NCBI RefSeq assembly: GCF_036850765.1
Contig: NC_089492.1
Span: 169,692,296-169,756,295, forward strand
Direction of reading: 5' to 3'
Source of the DNA: Saccopteryx bilineata
Lineage: Eukaryota > Chordata > Mammalia > Chiroptera > Emballonuridae
Length of the DNA: 64,000 nucleotides
A program made the translations under genes and the position numbers. The notes under the pieces are model-generated. The model saw nothing but the letters and a program-made list of their open reading frames with translations, was not told where the DNA came from and ran no database searches. Positions within the stretch are counted from its first letter, which is position 1, and the number at the start of each line of letters is the position of its first letter. Of this stretch, positions 42,925-53,589 are shown in pieces.

Positions 42925-43259
42925 AAATATGATACATATGTTTGCTCGCTTGTAGTTTGTATTGGATGCTCTCTCTCCGTTCCTGCTATTGCAATTGCAG
43001 GGGCCTCCCTGATACCTTGCCCTTTATGGAAAAAGCTGGTTTTCTGCTTTTCCCTTGTCTTCTTTTGTGGTTTGCCTATCTTGGTGAGGCAAGGGATCAG
43101 GAGATACAGTAAACTGGATGGCCCACCATCCTCTGACTCCGCCATTTCTTTACCGTCTGCCCAAATCCAATGGGAACCTGCATGTGAATGGTCATAATGG
43201 CGGCTCCTAGCCTTACAACTGGCGTAGTTTGAGGCAGGATTCGGAGATCTGTATGGGGC

Positions 43260-44560
43260 CGCCACCCTTCACAGGTGGGGTAGATGACTGGTTGCTGCTT
43301 TGGCTCCCCATGGCTGTCCTTTTAGGGGCCACGGGCTACATGTTTTTTAATCAAGAGAAAACCAGGAGTTCTATGCAAGAAGCTGCCCAAGGTCAAAAGC
43401 TTCAGTAAGAATTGCAAATCGAATGGCAGAAAAGTCTAGAATTGGAGCGAGCATAGGAGAAGGAATTACAGTTTTGCGAGTTGCAGTTTGCCCTGGAAGC
43501 TGAACGTTTGCACTGGTTGCTCGAGTCTCAGCTTCTGGCTAAAAGTCAGCAGCCACAGGAGCCTAAATGGTTGCCAAAGGAGCAACAGCATCCTTGCCGG
43601 TGGATTGGCTTTGAGTCAGCGGGAGCAGGCCCTTGCAACTCCTCTTCTGAGGATGAGAAGGCTCAGGCTGAAGCTGCCATACATACACTGAGAGCCTGAC
43701 CAGTGGTCGCCAAGAAGGTAAAAACCCAGCAACAAAGAGTCCCTCAGGGGCATCCACAACCTCCTGTCTGGGTAATGGAACACTCTGTGGTCCGGCACTA
43801 TACCCAGGCAGAGCAGATAGAGTTGCGGACACAATTTAGGCAGAAACCTACTGAATCCCTGGTAGCCTGGTTACTATGATTATGGGACATAGGGGTGAAT
43901 GACATCATGCTCTCCGGAACAGAGATGGAGAAATTGGCCGCCATTACCACACACTCCTCCTTGAGGCAGTGTCTTCAGAACTGCATGGCAACCCCGGAGA
44001 CCAAACCCTATTAGAATGGGTGATGGCTGCCATTTGTATGGTCTGGCAGAATGCTAGAGAATTGCCAGGGGCAATGAGTCGGTGGCAGTGCTACAGTGAG
44101 TTAGTAAAGGTCCTTCAGGAACTAGGTATGAAGAATGCTGTTTTCAACCCTGGGTCCTGTGGGCCAGATGAGGAAGTGTTTATGGCAAAAATGAGGGAAT
44201 TTGTCCTTGCTAGCACCTCATCAGCCCTTTTTGGGTCATTTGTGGCTATATAGGGCCCCTATGTGCGGCAGCTCATCAATGCAGTTACACAGATGGTAGC
44301 AGATTTTGGAGAGCTGGAGGCCACTCAGGATCATAAAGCAGTGAAGGCTGCTGCCTATGTTGCCCCCCTCAACTAATAAGGGAAATGGGCCTATAAAGGT
44401 TACCGGAAAACAGATGTGGGTAGATTTGATTGCAGCTGGAGCAGATAAGGGGAAATTGGATGGCAAGTCTAATAAAATTCTTTTGGAGCTTTGGCGGCAG
44501 CTTAAACCAGAAGTTCCAGCCACTGAGACAAAAGGCCCCAGCAGCTACCAATAAAATGTT
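43260..44560 (+). pseudogene. gag: ERV-L gag remnant
   Basis: Gag builds the virion core. The opening text encodes a hydrophobic stretch (W-L-L-L-W-L-P-M-A-V-L-L-G-A-T-G-Y) at about 43290-43345, then a Gln/Glu-rich, coiled-coil-like part. From about 43790 the capsid region resembles ERV-L gag, the family from which mouse Fv1 derives (Y-T-Q-A-E-Q, F-R-Q-K-P, W-D-I-G-V-N-D). Several stops and frameshifts are present. No zinc knuckle was identified. The domain boundaries are inferred from family knowledge. Confidence 0.75.
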
Positions 44561-44699
44561 TGGTGCTCAGGCAGCTTGGTTACAAGATTATATGATAGAG
44601 ACGACTGAGGGAGAGGAGAACTCCCAAAACCCATTGTACCAGTTTGAATAGGAAAAGGGTGAAGGGACCCATCTAATGGGGATGGGCAGGACCAGAGGC

Positions 44700-44920
44700 C
44701 ACACGTGGAACTGGCTATCCACCGGTCCCCTTCCAATGTACAATGGGTGTTGGCCTTGGTGGATACAGGTACAGAATGTTCCCTCCTCTATGGGAACCCA
44801 GAGCGGTTTGCTGCATCCCCAGTGGCCATTGATGATTATGGGGGCCAAACTGATCAAGTGAAGCCAATAACTATTCCATTGGGGATAGGAAGACTGCCTC
44901 CTAAGCCATAGAAGGTGTAT
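44700..44920 (+). pseudogene. pro: ERV-L protease remnant with intact DTG
   Basis: A retroviral aspartic protease core, A-L-V-D-T-G-T-E-C-S-L-L, at about 44750-44790 retains the Asp-Thr-Gly active-site triad. Flanking beta-strand text is visible in the 68-codon frame ending at 44911. The frame closes at a stop near 44910 and is not continuous with gag or RT. Confidence 0.82.
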
Positions 44921-45009
44921 GTATCTCCTATTCCTGAATATATTTTGGGTGTAGATGTTTTGCAAGGACTGTGGTTGGAAACTACAGCCGGGGAGTTCCA
45001 ACTGTGAAT

Positions 45010-46430
45010 TAAGGTTGTGAAGGCAGTATTGCAAAAACACGCATCACATTCTGCTTTGCAATTACCCATCCCTCGGTGTGTGACTAACACTAAGCAGTAC
45101 CACCTGCGAGGTGGTTATGAAGAAGTCAGAGGGACAGTCCTCGAACAAGAAAAGGTGGGGATCATCCGGCCAGCACACAGTCCTTACAACTCCCCAGTAT
45201 GGCCTGTGTGCAATCCAGATGGAACCTGGAGAATGACAGTAGATTACAGAGAACTTAATAAAGTCATTCCCCCTTTGCATGCTGCTGTTCCCTTGATAGC
45301 TAACATGATGGATCGGCTAAGCCAGGGGTCCCCAAACTTTTTACACAGGGGCCAGTTCACTGTCCCTCAGACCATTGGAGGGCCAGACTATAAAAAAAAA
45401 CTGAACAAATCCCTATGCACACTGCACATATCTTATTTTAAAATAAAAAAACAAAATGGGAACAAATACAATATTTAAAATAAAAAACAAGTAAATTTAA
45501 ATCAATAAACTGACCAGTATTTCAATAGGAACTGTGGGCCTGCTTTTGGCTAATGAGATGGTCAATGTGCTCCTCTCACTGACCACCAATAAAAGAAGTG
45601 CCCTTTCCAGAAGTGCAGTGGGGGCCGGATAAATGTAGTTTGGGGACCCCTGGGCTAAACCATGAGTTGGGGACATACCACTTTGTGGCAGACTTGGCCA
45701 ATGCTTTTTTCTCTATTGATATAGCTGCAGAGAGTCAAGACCAATTTGCCTTCAGTTGGGAAGGGAGACAATGGACCTTTACAGTGTTACCCCAGGGCTA
45801 TTTGCATAGCCCCACCTTGTGCCATGGGCTGGTGGCTGGCTGACCTGGATAAATGAAAACAGCCAGAGGCAGTTCGCATGTACCATTATATTGATGATAT
45901 TATGCTAGATAGTGATTCTCTTCCAGAATTGGAGCAAGCAGTTCCTACCCTGCTATCCCATTTGAAAGCATGTGGCTGGGCAATCAACAGAACAAATTAC
46001 AAGGACCTGGGTTATCTGTTAAATTCTTGGGAGTTGTCCGGTCGAGTAAGGCAAAAGTTATCCCTGATGCAGTTATAGATAAGAGTCAAGCATACCCTGT
46101 GCCCACTACAGTAAAACAGTTACAGGAATTCTTAAGTTTGTTGGTGTATTGGCAAGCATTAATACCCCATTTGGCTCAGTTACTACGCCCCTTGTCCAAC
46201 CTTATTCAAAAGGGGGTTCATTGGGATTGGACTGAGCAGGCACAAGGTTCATTTGCAGCAGCTAAGAGAGCTGTCAAGGTGGCACAGGCCTTGAATGTAT
46301 TTGATCCTGCCAGGCCCCGTGAGCTGGATGTTCATGTAACCTCAGAGGGGTTTGGCTGGGGCTTGTGGCAGTGGACAGAGCGCTTTCCCAATTGTGAAAA
46401 GGTGCTGAAGTTCATTACTCATTAGTGAAG
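45010..46430 (+). pseudogene. pol: ERV-L reverse transcriptase remnant, split by a hAT MITE
   Basis: Before the MITE (to 45322) are the fingers-region motifs 'SPYNSPVWPV' and 'WRMTVDYRELN'. After it (from 45653) come '[19 protein letters not shown]' and the catalytic Y-I-D-D-I-M at 45886-45903. The connection/thumb text runs to about 46430. The two catalytic Asp of YIDD are intact but the frame is broken by the MITE and by stops. Confidence 0.9.
45323..45652. mobile_element. hAT MITE, family A, within ERV-L RT
   Basis: 330 bp with terminal repeats caggggtccccaaac and gtttggggacccctg. Flanking 8-bp duplication ggctaagc (45315-45322) and ggctaaac (45653-45660), 7 of 8 identical. The middle is AT-rich and non-coding. 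It is the same family as 37266-37456. Confidence 0.96.
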
Positions 46431-47180
46431 AAGCAGCTGGCAGCTGTGTATGCTGCCCTCCTGGCCACTGAGAGTATTACAACCACAACACCAGTTACAG
46501 TCAAAACAACATACCCTATTGCAGGATGGGTGAGAGATTGGGCAACCAAACCATGCAGTGGTATGGCCCAAATGTCCACCCTGGCCAAGTGGGGTGCCTA
46601 CCTGCAACAACGCTGTGCTCTTAGTACCAGCCTGTTGAGGGCAGAACTGCAGGAAGTCTTGGGTCCAGTCACCTATGCTACCTTAGATTCAGGTGCAGCT
46701 GGAGCCCAGGAGGAAGAAGCTGAAGTCAGTCCCTAGCAGGAGGGGCAGGTGCCCATCCCCGAGGATACTGATAATTCCAGCAGGGGCCAATCTGCCAAAT
46801 GGATGGCTATAGCCTTCCATCCAGCCACTGAGACTATTTGGATGGACATGGGTACAGGCCAAAGCAGCCAGTGGACAGAATTAAGACCTGTTTGGCTAGT
46901 TGCCCATAATGAACCTTCACCTCTGGTAATCTGCACTGACAGCTGGGCTGTCTATTGTGGACTAACCCTTTGGATTGTGTAACCGTGAGTGGAAAAATTC
47001 TGCTTGACCTTTTGACTAAAATTAAAGAAAGCAGGAATTGACCGCTCCCTACCATAAACCACTGAGAAATTTGCTTAGAGCTAGTGTAACAGTAAAAATA
47101 GAAAATTCCATCTGACCTTTGCTTGGCTAATCTTGGCTTGCAGAACAGGAACTGGCCCGCCTCGACCCGATGTAATCATA

Positions 47181-47204
47181 GGTGCTTGCTCTTCCGCAAG
47201 CACC
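47181..47204. repeat. Perfect inverted repeat in the solo LTR
   Basis: ggtgcttgc (47181-47189), 6-nt loop tcttcc, gcaagcacc (47196-47204): a 9-bp perfect stem. Confidence 0.9.
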
Positions 47205-47217
47205 TGGGGCAATCACC

Positions 47218-47292
47218 CTGAGAGCCGTTGCAATGCTCTGGTTTCTCTTCAGATTGTATAAATCTTTCGCCTTTTACTGAGAGCCGTTGCAA
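47218..47292 (+). repeat. 16-bp direct repeat in LTR U3
   Basis: ctgagagccgttgcaa occurs at 47218-47233 and 47277-47292, 59 bp apart start to start. A TATA-like box lies between the copies and a second lies 57 bp beyond, as if a promoter module was duplicated. Confidence 0.88.
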
Positions 47293-47769
47293 CTTCCCTA
47301 TCTCATGACTCCTGAATTCCTGGGTGTCTCCTCCCCTCCCTGAAATAATGTATAAAACTTGCTTGCTGAAGTTGTTCGGGGCTCTTGGCTACCTCCTTGC
47401 CTTGAGCCCGCTCGCGAGTGTAATAAACTTTTTCTTCTGTTTTACCCACACACTTGGGTCTAGAGTCTTTGTGGTGCACCCTAGGTCAACAGATTGCTAC
47501 TTGGCACATTAGCCAGTGGATGGTAATGCACTGACCACTATGGGGTCAGGCCATGTGGCAGGACTTATGCGAAACAGGACACCAGAAGCAGGTGACAGTA
47601 TATCATGTCACGGGGCATGCCCGTCTAGCCCATCCTGGGAATGATGAGGCAGATACGTTGGCAAGGATGTGGTGGTTGGAGACTGCAGGTGATGTGGGGC
47701 AGTGGCTCCACCAACGCCTGCTCCATGCAGGACAGAAAAAAATGTGGGCTATGGTTAAGGCTTAGAACT

Positions 47770-48600
47770 TACCTGTGTCCTATGCAGAGGTACTTGCAGC
47801 CTGTGAGCAATGTGCAGTATGTTCCAAGGAGCAACCTCGGAGACCACTGGTGTCACCTGGACAGATCCAGAGGGGTCATGTTCCACTGACACGATGGCAG
47901 ATAGACATCATTGGACCCTTATCAAAGTCAGAAGGGTACCAGTATGCAGTTACTTGTGTAGATACTGCCACCGGGCTGCTTGCTGCTTACCCTGCCCGTA
48001 ACCCTGACCAGAGGGCAGTCATACAGGCTCTGGACAACCTGAGTGCTACATACAGGTGACTGCTGGTCCTTGAAAGTGACAATGGTACCCACTTAACTGG
48101 TTCAACAGTGAAGCAATGGGCTCAAAAGCTGGGGGTTGACTGGAAGTACAATGTTCCCTACCACCCCCTGGCTGCTGGTATCATTGAGTGGTATAATGGA
48201 CTCTTAAAGCAGAGACTGTGACAGGAGGGTGGCACCAGTTCCCTTACTGGATGGACATGCCGCTTATGGGCAGTACTCCGGATTTTGAATGAGAGACCTC
48301 AACGGGGGAGCGCAGTTCCAGTAGAGGCCCTCCTGCATTGGATAGCTGCCCCCATTCAGTTGCAGATATGCACCAAGGACATTTTATTCAAGCCAGGCTT
48401 TGGACAGCAGGGTAACGTGCTCTTGCCTGCTCCAACAGCCCTTCTTAAAGGACAACGGCTTCAATGGACTTGGCCCTGGACTGTACAGGCCCCCCCATCT
48501 GAGATGGGTGGCCTTGTTGGCACCATGGGGAAAGGGGCTAGAGGTGGCCCTCCAGTTGACTCCTTGGGCAACCAGCACCTGGCCACCTAAGATAAAAGTG
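47770..48600 (+). pseudogene. pol: ERV-L integrase remnant
   Basis: Integrase joins viral DNA to the host chromosome. A Cys pair of the N-terminal zinc domain is visible (C-E-Q-C-A-V-C near 47805-47820). The core begins W-Q-I-D-I-I-G-P (first Asp, near 47898). A second Asp lies in S-D-N-G-T (near 48075) and the Glu-bearing helix in I-I-E-W-Y-N-G (near 48180). A stop at 48057-48059 and frame changes break it. The region to about 48600 resembles the C-terminal domain. Confidence 0.88.
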
Positions 48601-48978
48601 TATTATCCCTTGAGTGCTCAGGGGGACAGCATTATGAAGGGCACCTTTGTAATTTCTTTATGGCCAATAATGAGTTTTCCTATTTTACCACACATAGAAC
48701 CAGCAGATGCTGGTGTATTGGCCAAAAGGTTTGGTATGCCCACTCAGGGTGGCCTCTGGTACCAGCTACAGTGCTGTCTGCAGACAAAACTCTGGCCTGT
48801 ATTCTGCCAGAGGGAAAAGATTTGCCTCTCTTGGTGCCGCTGACAGCTCTCTCATTTTACCCATAGTTTTTGATTTGTTAATCTTACTGCTGTAGTTGGT
48901 ACTGTTTCTGTTTATGCAATGTATCCCACTCCTTGCACAGTGACCATCATGGAAGATACCTGTGGTTTAGATTGTGAA
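48600..48978 (+). other. ERV-L post-integrase region
   Basis: Non-coding remnants between integrase and the polypurine tract. ERV-L elements often carry a dUTPase here, but no dUTPase motif could be read. No envelope-like motif was found. Confidence 0.45.
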
Positions 48979-48997
48979 GCAAGCAAAAGGGGTGGAA

Positions 48998-49528
48998 TGT
49001 TGGTCAAATAAGTTTTTAAATATGATATATATGTTTGCTCATTTGTGATTTGTATTGGATGTGGGGGACAGGCTGTAAGCAGGCCAGGTCATTGTAGCCT
49101 AAGGCTTAGTTTTAAGACTAAGCTTTTCCCCACACCCTTGACTGATTGCATGATGTGGGGTGGTGCACTCTCATGAGGAATCCAATTATTCCTCAGATAA
49201 GTAACTTTGTATCAGAGACTTCCTTATTTGTATATTGGATTAAGGGTTTTTGGTTTCTACACTATAAAGTGGGGCAGACCAGGAGCATGCTATCTCTCAG
49301 TTCCTGCTATCATCATTGCAGGCGCCTCCCTCCCTGTTCCCTTGCCCTTCATGGGAAAAGCTGGTTTTCTGCTTTTCCCTTGTCTTCTAATGTGTTTTGC
49401 CTGTATTGGTGAGACACTAATAAACAGAATGGCCCACCATCCTATGACTCTGCCATTTTTTTACCGTCTGCCTGAATCCAGTGGGAACCTGCATGTGAAT
49501 GGCCACGATGGTGGCTCCTGGCCTTACA
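48998..49528 (+). repeat. 3' LTR of the ERV-L provirus (531 bp)
   Basis: TG at 48998, CA at 49528, preceded by the polypurine tract and followed by duplication gtaag. It includes a TATA-like 'ctataaagtg' near 49262 and 'ctaataaacagaat' (AATAAA) near 49420. Uninterrupted, it serves as the reference for the damaged 5' LTR. Confidence 0.94.
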
Positions 49529-49571
49529 GTAAGAAACAAAACACTGTGTTCTGCTTACAAAGCCTCTAAGG

Positions 49572-49864
49572 CAGTGGTCCCCAACCCCCAGGCCATGGAC
49601 CGGTACCAGTCTATGGGCCATTTGGCACCGGTCCGCAGAGAAAGAATAAATAACTTACATTATTTCTGTTTTATTTATATTTAAGTCTGAACGATGTTTT
49701 ATTTTTAGAAAATGACCAGATTCCCTCTGTTACATCCGTCTAAGACTCACTCTTGATGCTTGTCTCGGTCACGTGATACATTGATACGTCCCACCCTAAA
49801 GGCCAGTCGTGAAAATATTTTCTGTTAAACTGGTCTGTGGCCCAAAAAAGGTTGGGGACTACTG
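49572..49864. mobile_element. hAT MITE, family B
   Basis: 293 bp, ends cagtggtccccaacc and ggttggggactactg, duplication ctctaagg (49564-49571) and ctctaaga (49865-49872), 7 of 8. The interior matches 62138-62470 (agaaagaataaataacttac, atttatatttaagtctga). It lies 43 bp from the provirus end. Confidence 0.95.
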
Positions 49865-49879
49865 CTCTAAGAGATGAGG

Positions 49880-50110
49880 AAAAGAATGCGATAAAATCCC
49901 CAGGGCTGGACAATTGAATGGAGGGAGCATGGGGTGGTGAACGGAGCATGGCACTAGGTGTCACAAAAGAGCTGGGTGCATCTCCTCCACTTACTGACTG
50001 TATGATCCCAGGCATACCAGTAACTCTCAATGTCTCCAGGCCTGTGTGCTCAAATGTACAATGCAGGGGGCGAGCTAAATTACCCTGTGGTACCTTCTGG
50101 TCTGTGGTTC
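49880..50110 (+). mobile_element. MIR SINE (ancient)
   Basis: 'catggcactaggtgtca', 'cacttactgactgtatgatc' and 'agtaactctcaatgtct' follow the MIR core in sense orientation. Diverged. Confidence 0.6.
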
Positions 50111-50249
50111 CAGTTCAAGAGAAAGGAGACATAAAAAAAGATGAGATAAAAAACAGCAACATCTCACTGCATCTAAGATCCTTAGAAGACCTGACTAGAG
50201 AAAAAGGATCATCAATTGAGTAGAAAGTTCAAGTGCCCGCTTTTCCCAA

Positions 50250-50820
50250 TTAGGTTTGTTTAAATGTTTTAAATCATTGAACTGTTTTCCTGAGCTTATT
50301 AGAAAGTATTAGTGATGAGAACATTAGTTCTCTGGGACCCAACCCTGAGCTTCTGGGCAGGGCCAGACACTCAAGAATGTGAACACCCTCAGGAACCTTA
50401 ATAACAAATTGGGCATTCACCAGTTTATTGTAACAAAAGTGATAAAAAACAACACCCTTAGTTAGCCTGAGTGAGAAAACAGACACCTTCCAGCTGGGAG
50501 CAAACTGATCTCATGAAGCCAGGCCTTACTGTTTTGCACCTGTGAATAAACCCCTGGCCTTGCATCTCTTTGTGAGAGTAATCAGTGTCAACAAAAGCAG
50601 ACCAGCCCTGAGGGGAAACAAGGCAGCCTGCTGTGCTGGGGAACCTGCTGAGCTGTGGGTGTGCCTCTCCCAGCCTGCTGCTCAGGGGTCCACCCTACTG
50701 TAAACCAGCCCAGACTGGATCCTTCCACAGGGCAAGCTTGCAGCCTACTGGACTTTTCTACAGAGGTTTCGGCCATCAGTGTTAGGAAAGGCCAGTCAAG
50801 CTGCCCACTTCAATTTCTTT
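50250..50820. other. Unassigned; possible old LTR
   Basis: A block with 'tgtgaataaacccctgg' (AATAAA at about 50544) followed by a C-rich, LTR R/U5-like stretch. No terminal repeats or target duplication were found, so the LTR idea is weak. Confidence 0.25.
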
Positions 50821-51031
50821 CAATTCTGATATTCTGGGAACACCCAAGGTTCAGCCCACCCATCTCTTCCTGGACACCTCACTCCAGTTCCCACCTCTGC
50901 TGGTTGGGCTTTGCAAGAAGTCTTTCCATTTCCAAAAAAATAGAAAGACCCTGAAATAGATGGTAAATAGAGAAGCACAGTGCTCTCTTGGGATTCTTGT
51001 GATAGGAAACAGCTGAAGACAAGATGAAGTC

Positions 51032-51576
51032 TGTAAAGCCAGGGGCTGCCGCCATCGTGGCCATGCAAGTTCTCATTGGATCTGGGCAGATGGTAAAGAA
51101 ACAGTGGAGCCAAAAAAAGGTGGGCCATTCCATTTATTAAAGTCTTGCACCAGCCAATGAGCAAACAGGCAGGGAAGACTGCTTCCCTCTCATTCAGAGC
51201 TCACAAAGCCCTGACGCATTCTCTGGTTCTTCCTAGAATTAAAGACCCCCACAATCCTCAGTAGGGCTCCCAAAGTCCGTTAGCTCTGGTTCCCCATCTG
51301 CACACCTTCTCTCTCTCTCTGCCAACATGGCTTCATCTTCACCAGGCTGCATTCTCTCTGCTCTCCCTGCAAAACTGGCTGGGCCCACAATGACCCCCTT
51401 CTCCAGCAAATGTTAGCAAAACAATAGCACTTCCCAAGCAGGAATGCAATCTGCAATTTGCAATCAACTGCCCTGCTCTGAGGGTAAGCACACACATGGT
51501 TGCCCAGCCCCATTTTTTAACAATAAATGTGAGCAAACTCAAAAAATACAAATTTTACAAACTCATTTGCCCAACA
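51032..51576 (-). mobile_element. Solo LTR, ERV-L-type family (minus strand)
   Basis: The reverse complement starts TGTTGGGCAAATGAG (from 51576) and ends CTGGCTTTACA (51032), 545 bp, matching the solo LTR at 29525-30060 along its length. No matching 5-bp flank was found (aagtc versus acatc), so it may be part of a rearranged provirus or an old insertion. Confidence 0.82.
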
Positions 51577-52368
51577 ACATCTCTCCCCCACTGGAGTCAG
51601 CTGGCCAAGAGTGTGGTTTCTCAGAGACATAGGTGACTGCTGACTGCTCTTGTGGACCCTCCAAGGTGAGAAAGCCCATTGTCACATGGAAAAAACACCT
51701 CCAAACATGGATGCTGTGATTAAGAATAAACAGTAACCTTTAAATCACACACACACCCTAAGAAAACATGCAGAGATGGATTCAAAACTTGCAGGGAGTT
51801 TTCACGCTGTAGTGGCTTTCAACATCCTGTCCTCTCCACCTAGAGCACCTTCTTTTATTGGTTAACTTGTGCTTGTCCTTCAAGACTCTCTGGAGATCAA
51901 AAGGCCTCTCCCTGAGCTGCTGGTCTGCCTCCCATGGCACCGACACACCATGTCCTTGTTACCTGCGTGTGCCAGGGTCTGCATTCAGAACAGCTTCTAA
52001 GGGGCACTTACCAAGTGCCTGGCTCCATGTGTGGCAAAGAAAGAGTTCAAGATTTTAGACAAATGATTGATCACCAAATAATAACCCTCAAAGGGCTGCT
52101 ACTCCTTTAATTTTATTGAGTCAATGATAACATCTTCTTTCCAATTAATTTATGGGTGGAGAAAGAGACTAAATTGGCATAGTTCCCAAGTTTGTAGCAG
52201 CCTGGAACATCTATGGGAAAAGCAATGGTTTTCAAGCAATAGCATTCACAACTTAGAGAGAGGCAACTGATCTTTGAGAAAGGATATTACTCTGATTTAA
52301 TTGATTAGCAAAGGATGCAGAAAAGTTTCATGGTCAAGATTCACAGTTGTGCAGAACTGCTATGAGAA
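51577..52368. other. Unassigned DNA
   Basis: No recognised gene or repeat, apart from a short (ca)n run near 51745-51760. Confidence 0.35.
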
Positions 52369-52380
52369 GACCAGTTTTCT

Positions 52381-52771
52381 TTTTTTTTTTTTTTTACATA
52401 AATTTTTATTAATGTTAATGGGATGACATTAATAAATCAGGGTACATATATTCAAAGAAAACATGTCTAGGTTATCTTGTCATTAAATTATGTTGCATAC
52501 CCCTCGCCCATAGTCAGATTGTCCTCCGTCACCCTCTCTCTAGTTCTCTGTGCCCCTCCCCTTCCCCCTAACTCTCTCCCTCCCTCCCTCCTATGTCCTT
52601 CCTCCCCCCACCCCTGGTAACCACCACACTCTTGTCCATGTCTCTTAGTCTCGTTTTTATGTTCCACCGATGTATGGAATCATGTAGTTCTTGTTTTTTT
52701 CTGATTTACTTATTTCACTCTGTATAATGTTATCAAGATCCCACCATTTTGCTGTAAATGATCTGATGGAG
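52381..52771 (-). mobile_element. 5'-truncated L1 insertion (3' UTR and ORF2 tail) with TSD
   Basis: A T-run at 52380-52395 followed by reversed L1 3' UTR, the C-rich tract and the last ORF2 codons, stopping at about 52770. Flanking gaccagttttct occurs before (52369-52380) and after (about 52773-52784), confirming target-primed insertion. Confidence 0.92.
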
Positions 52772-52799
52772 GACCAGTTTTCTATTTTTTAATTTAGCA

Positions 52800-53060
52800 T
52801 TTATTTGGCAAGGCCCTCCAATGAGCAGGTTCTTTGCTAGGCATGCATGGTGTTGAGTAAACCAGACTTGGTCTCTGTCATTCTGAAGTAGGTGTGGGAG
52901 GACTGACATGAAACAAATGATGAGTAGTATATAATTGGAGGCTGTAATTAATGCTATAGAGAAAAAGTACATAAAACCAGGAGAGATTATTTAAAGGGAG
53001 AGGGACCTGATTGGTGGGCATTCATTAAGAACTTACCATGTGTAGAAATTCTGCTATACT
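52800..53060 (-). mobile_element. L2/MIR fragments (ancient)
   Basis: 'atttatttggcaaggccctc', 'tttgctaggcatgcatggtg' and 'cattaagaacttaccatgtg' follow reversed L2 or MIR 3' ends. The two pieces cannot be separated reliably. Confidence 0.5.
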
Positions 53061-53254
53061 CAGACCTCGTTCATGACCACAGCCCTCAAGAATCAACTCA
53101 AGGTGGACTAGCCATTTGCCCACAAGGAGATCTTAATGGCTTTTCTGTAGCCCCAGTTTCTTAATCTGTCAAAAAAAAAGATAACAACTTTCTTATTTGC
53201 TTCACATCTGGACTGATACATCTGAATATTCAAACATTCAAACACTTTGTCTTT

Positions 53255-53584
53255 TTTTTTTTTTTTTAAGCGAGACAGAGCAAGAAACTGATAGGGACAA
53301 ACAGGAAGGGAGAGAGATGAGAAGCATCAATTCTTCATTGCAGCACCTTAGTTGTTCATTGATTGCTTTCTCATATGTGCCATGACTAGGGGCTACAGCA
53401 GAGTGAGTGACCCCTTGCTCAAGCCAGTGACGTTGGGGTCATGTTTATAATCCCATGCTCAAGCCAGCGACCCCATGCTCAAGCTGGTGAGCCCATGCTC
53501 AAGCCGGCAACCACGAAATTTCAAACCTGGGTCCTCTGCGTCCCAGGCCAACACTGTATCCACTGCACCACCAGCTGGTCAGGC
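53255..53584 (-). mobile_element. tRNA-derived SINE, long form
   Basis: The reverse complement starts gcctgaccagctggtggtgc with A-box-like gtggatacagtgtt, and the middle has 'gagcatgg' repeats. The same form as 22628-22955. Possible flanks aaacactttgtcttt and aaatattttctcttt agree at about 11 of 15. Confidence 0.87.
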
Positions 53585-53589
53585 CAAAT

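Larger units (their letters stand above)
42298..43217 (+). repeat. 5' LTR of the ERV-L provirus, interrupted by two SINEs
   Basis: It starts TG at 42298 and ends CA at 43217. Removing the two SINEs leaves about 340 bp, shorter than the 531-bp 3' LTR. The block equivalent to about 49060-49290 is missing, consistent with a deletion. The 3' part (ccctttatggaaaaagctgg ... aatgggaacctgcatgtgaa) matches the 3' LTR closely. Confidence 0.92.
46978..47491 (+). mobile_element. Foreign solo LTR (gamma/beta-type structure) inside ERV-L RNase H
   Basis: 514 bp, starting TGTAACCGTGAG and ending GGTCAACA, with 5-bp duplication gattg at 46973-46977 and 47492-47496. Two TATA-like boxes (tataaatc near 47257; tataaaac near 47350) and AATAAA near 47422 give a U3-R-U5 layout. 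U3 has a 16-bp direct repeat and a 9-bp-stem hairpin. It is unrelated by eye to the ERV-L LTRs, and its provirus was lost by LTR-LTR recombination. Confidence 0.95.
46420..47680 (+). pseudogene. pol: ERV-L RNase H remnant, split by a solo LTR
   Basis: A first half ends V-I-C-T-D-S-W-A-V near 46927-46955 and breaks at 46977. A second half resumes after 47496 and shows V-T-G-H-A-R and H-P-G-N-D-E-A-D (about 47605-47655), with the Asp of the catalytic set retained. In the uninterrupted gene these would form one domain. The LTR and other stops abolish coding. Confidence 0.85.
42298..49528 (+). mobile_element. ERV-L (class III) provirus with two LTRs, gag-pro-pol, nested insertions
   Basis: The provirus is bounded by a 5-bp duplication gtaag (42293-42297 and 49529-49533). 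Both LTRs begin TGTTGGTCAAATAAG and end in CCTTACA. Between them lie gag (about 43260-44560), protease (about 44700-44920), RT (about 45010-46430), RNase H (about 46420-47680) and integrase (about 47770-48600), all broken. A polypurine tract (aaaaggggtggaa) directly precedes the 3' LTR. No envelope region is seen, as is usual for ERV-L. Later insertions are a VES SINE and another SINE in the 5' LTR, a hAT MITE in RT, and a foreign solo LTR in RNase H. Confidence 0.93.
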
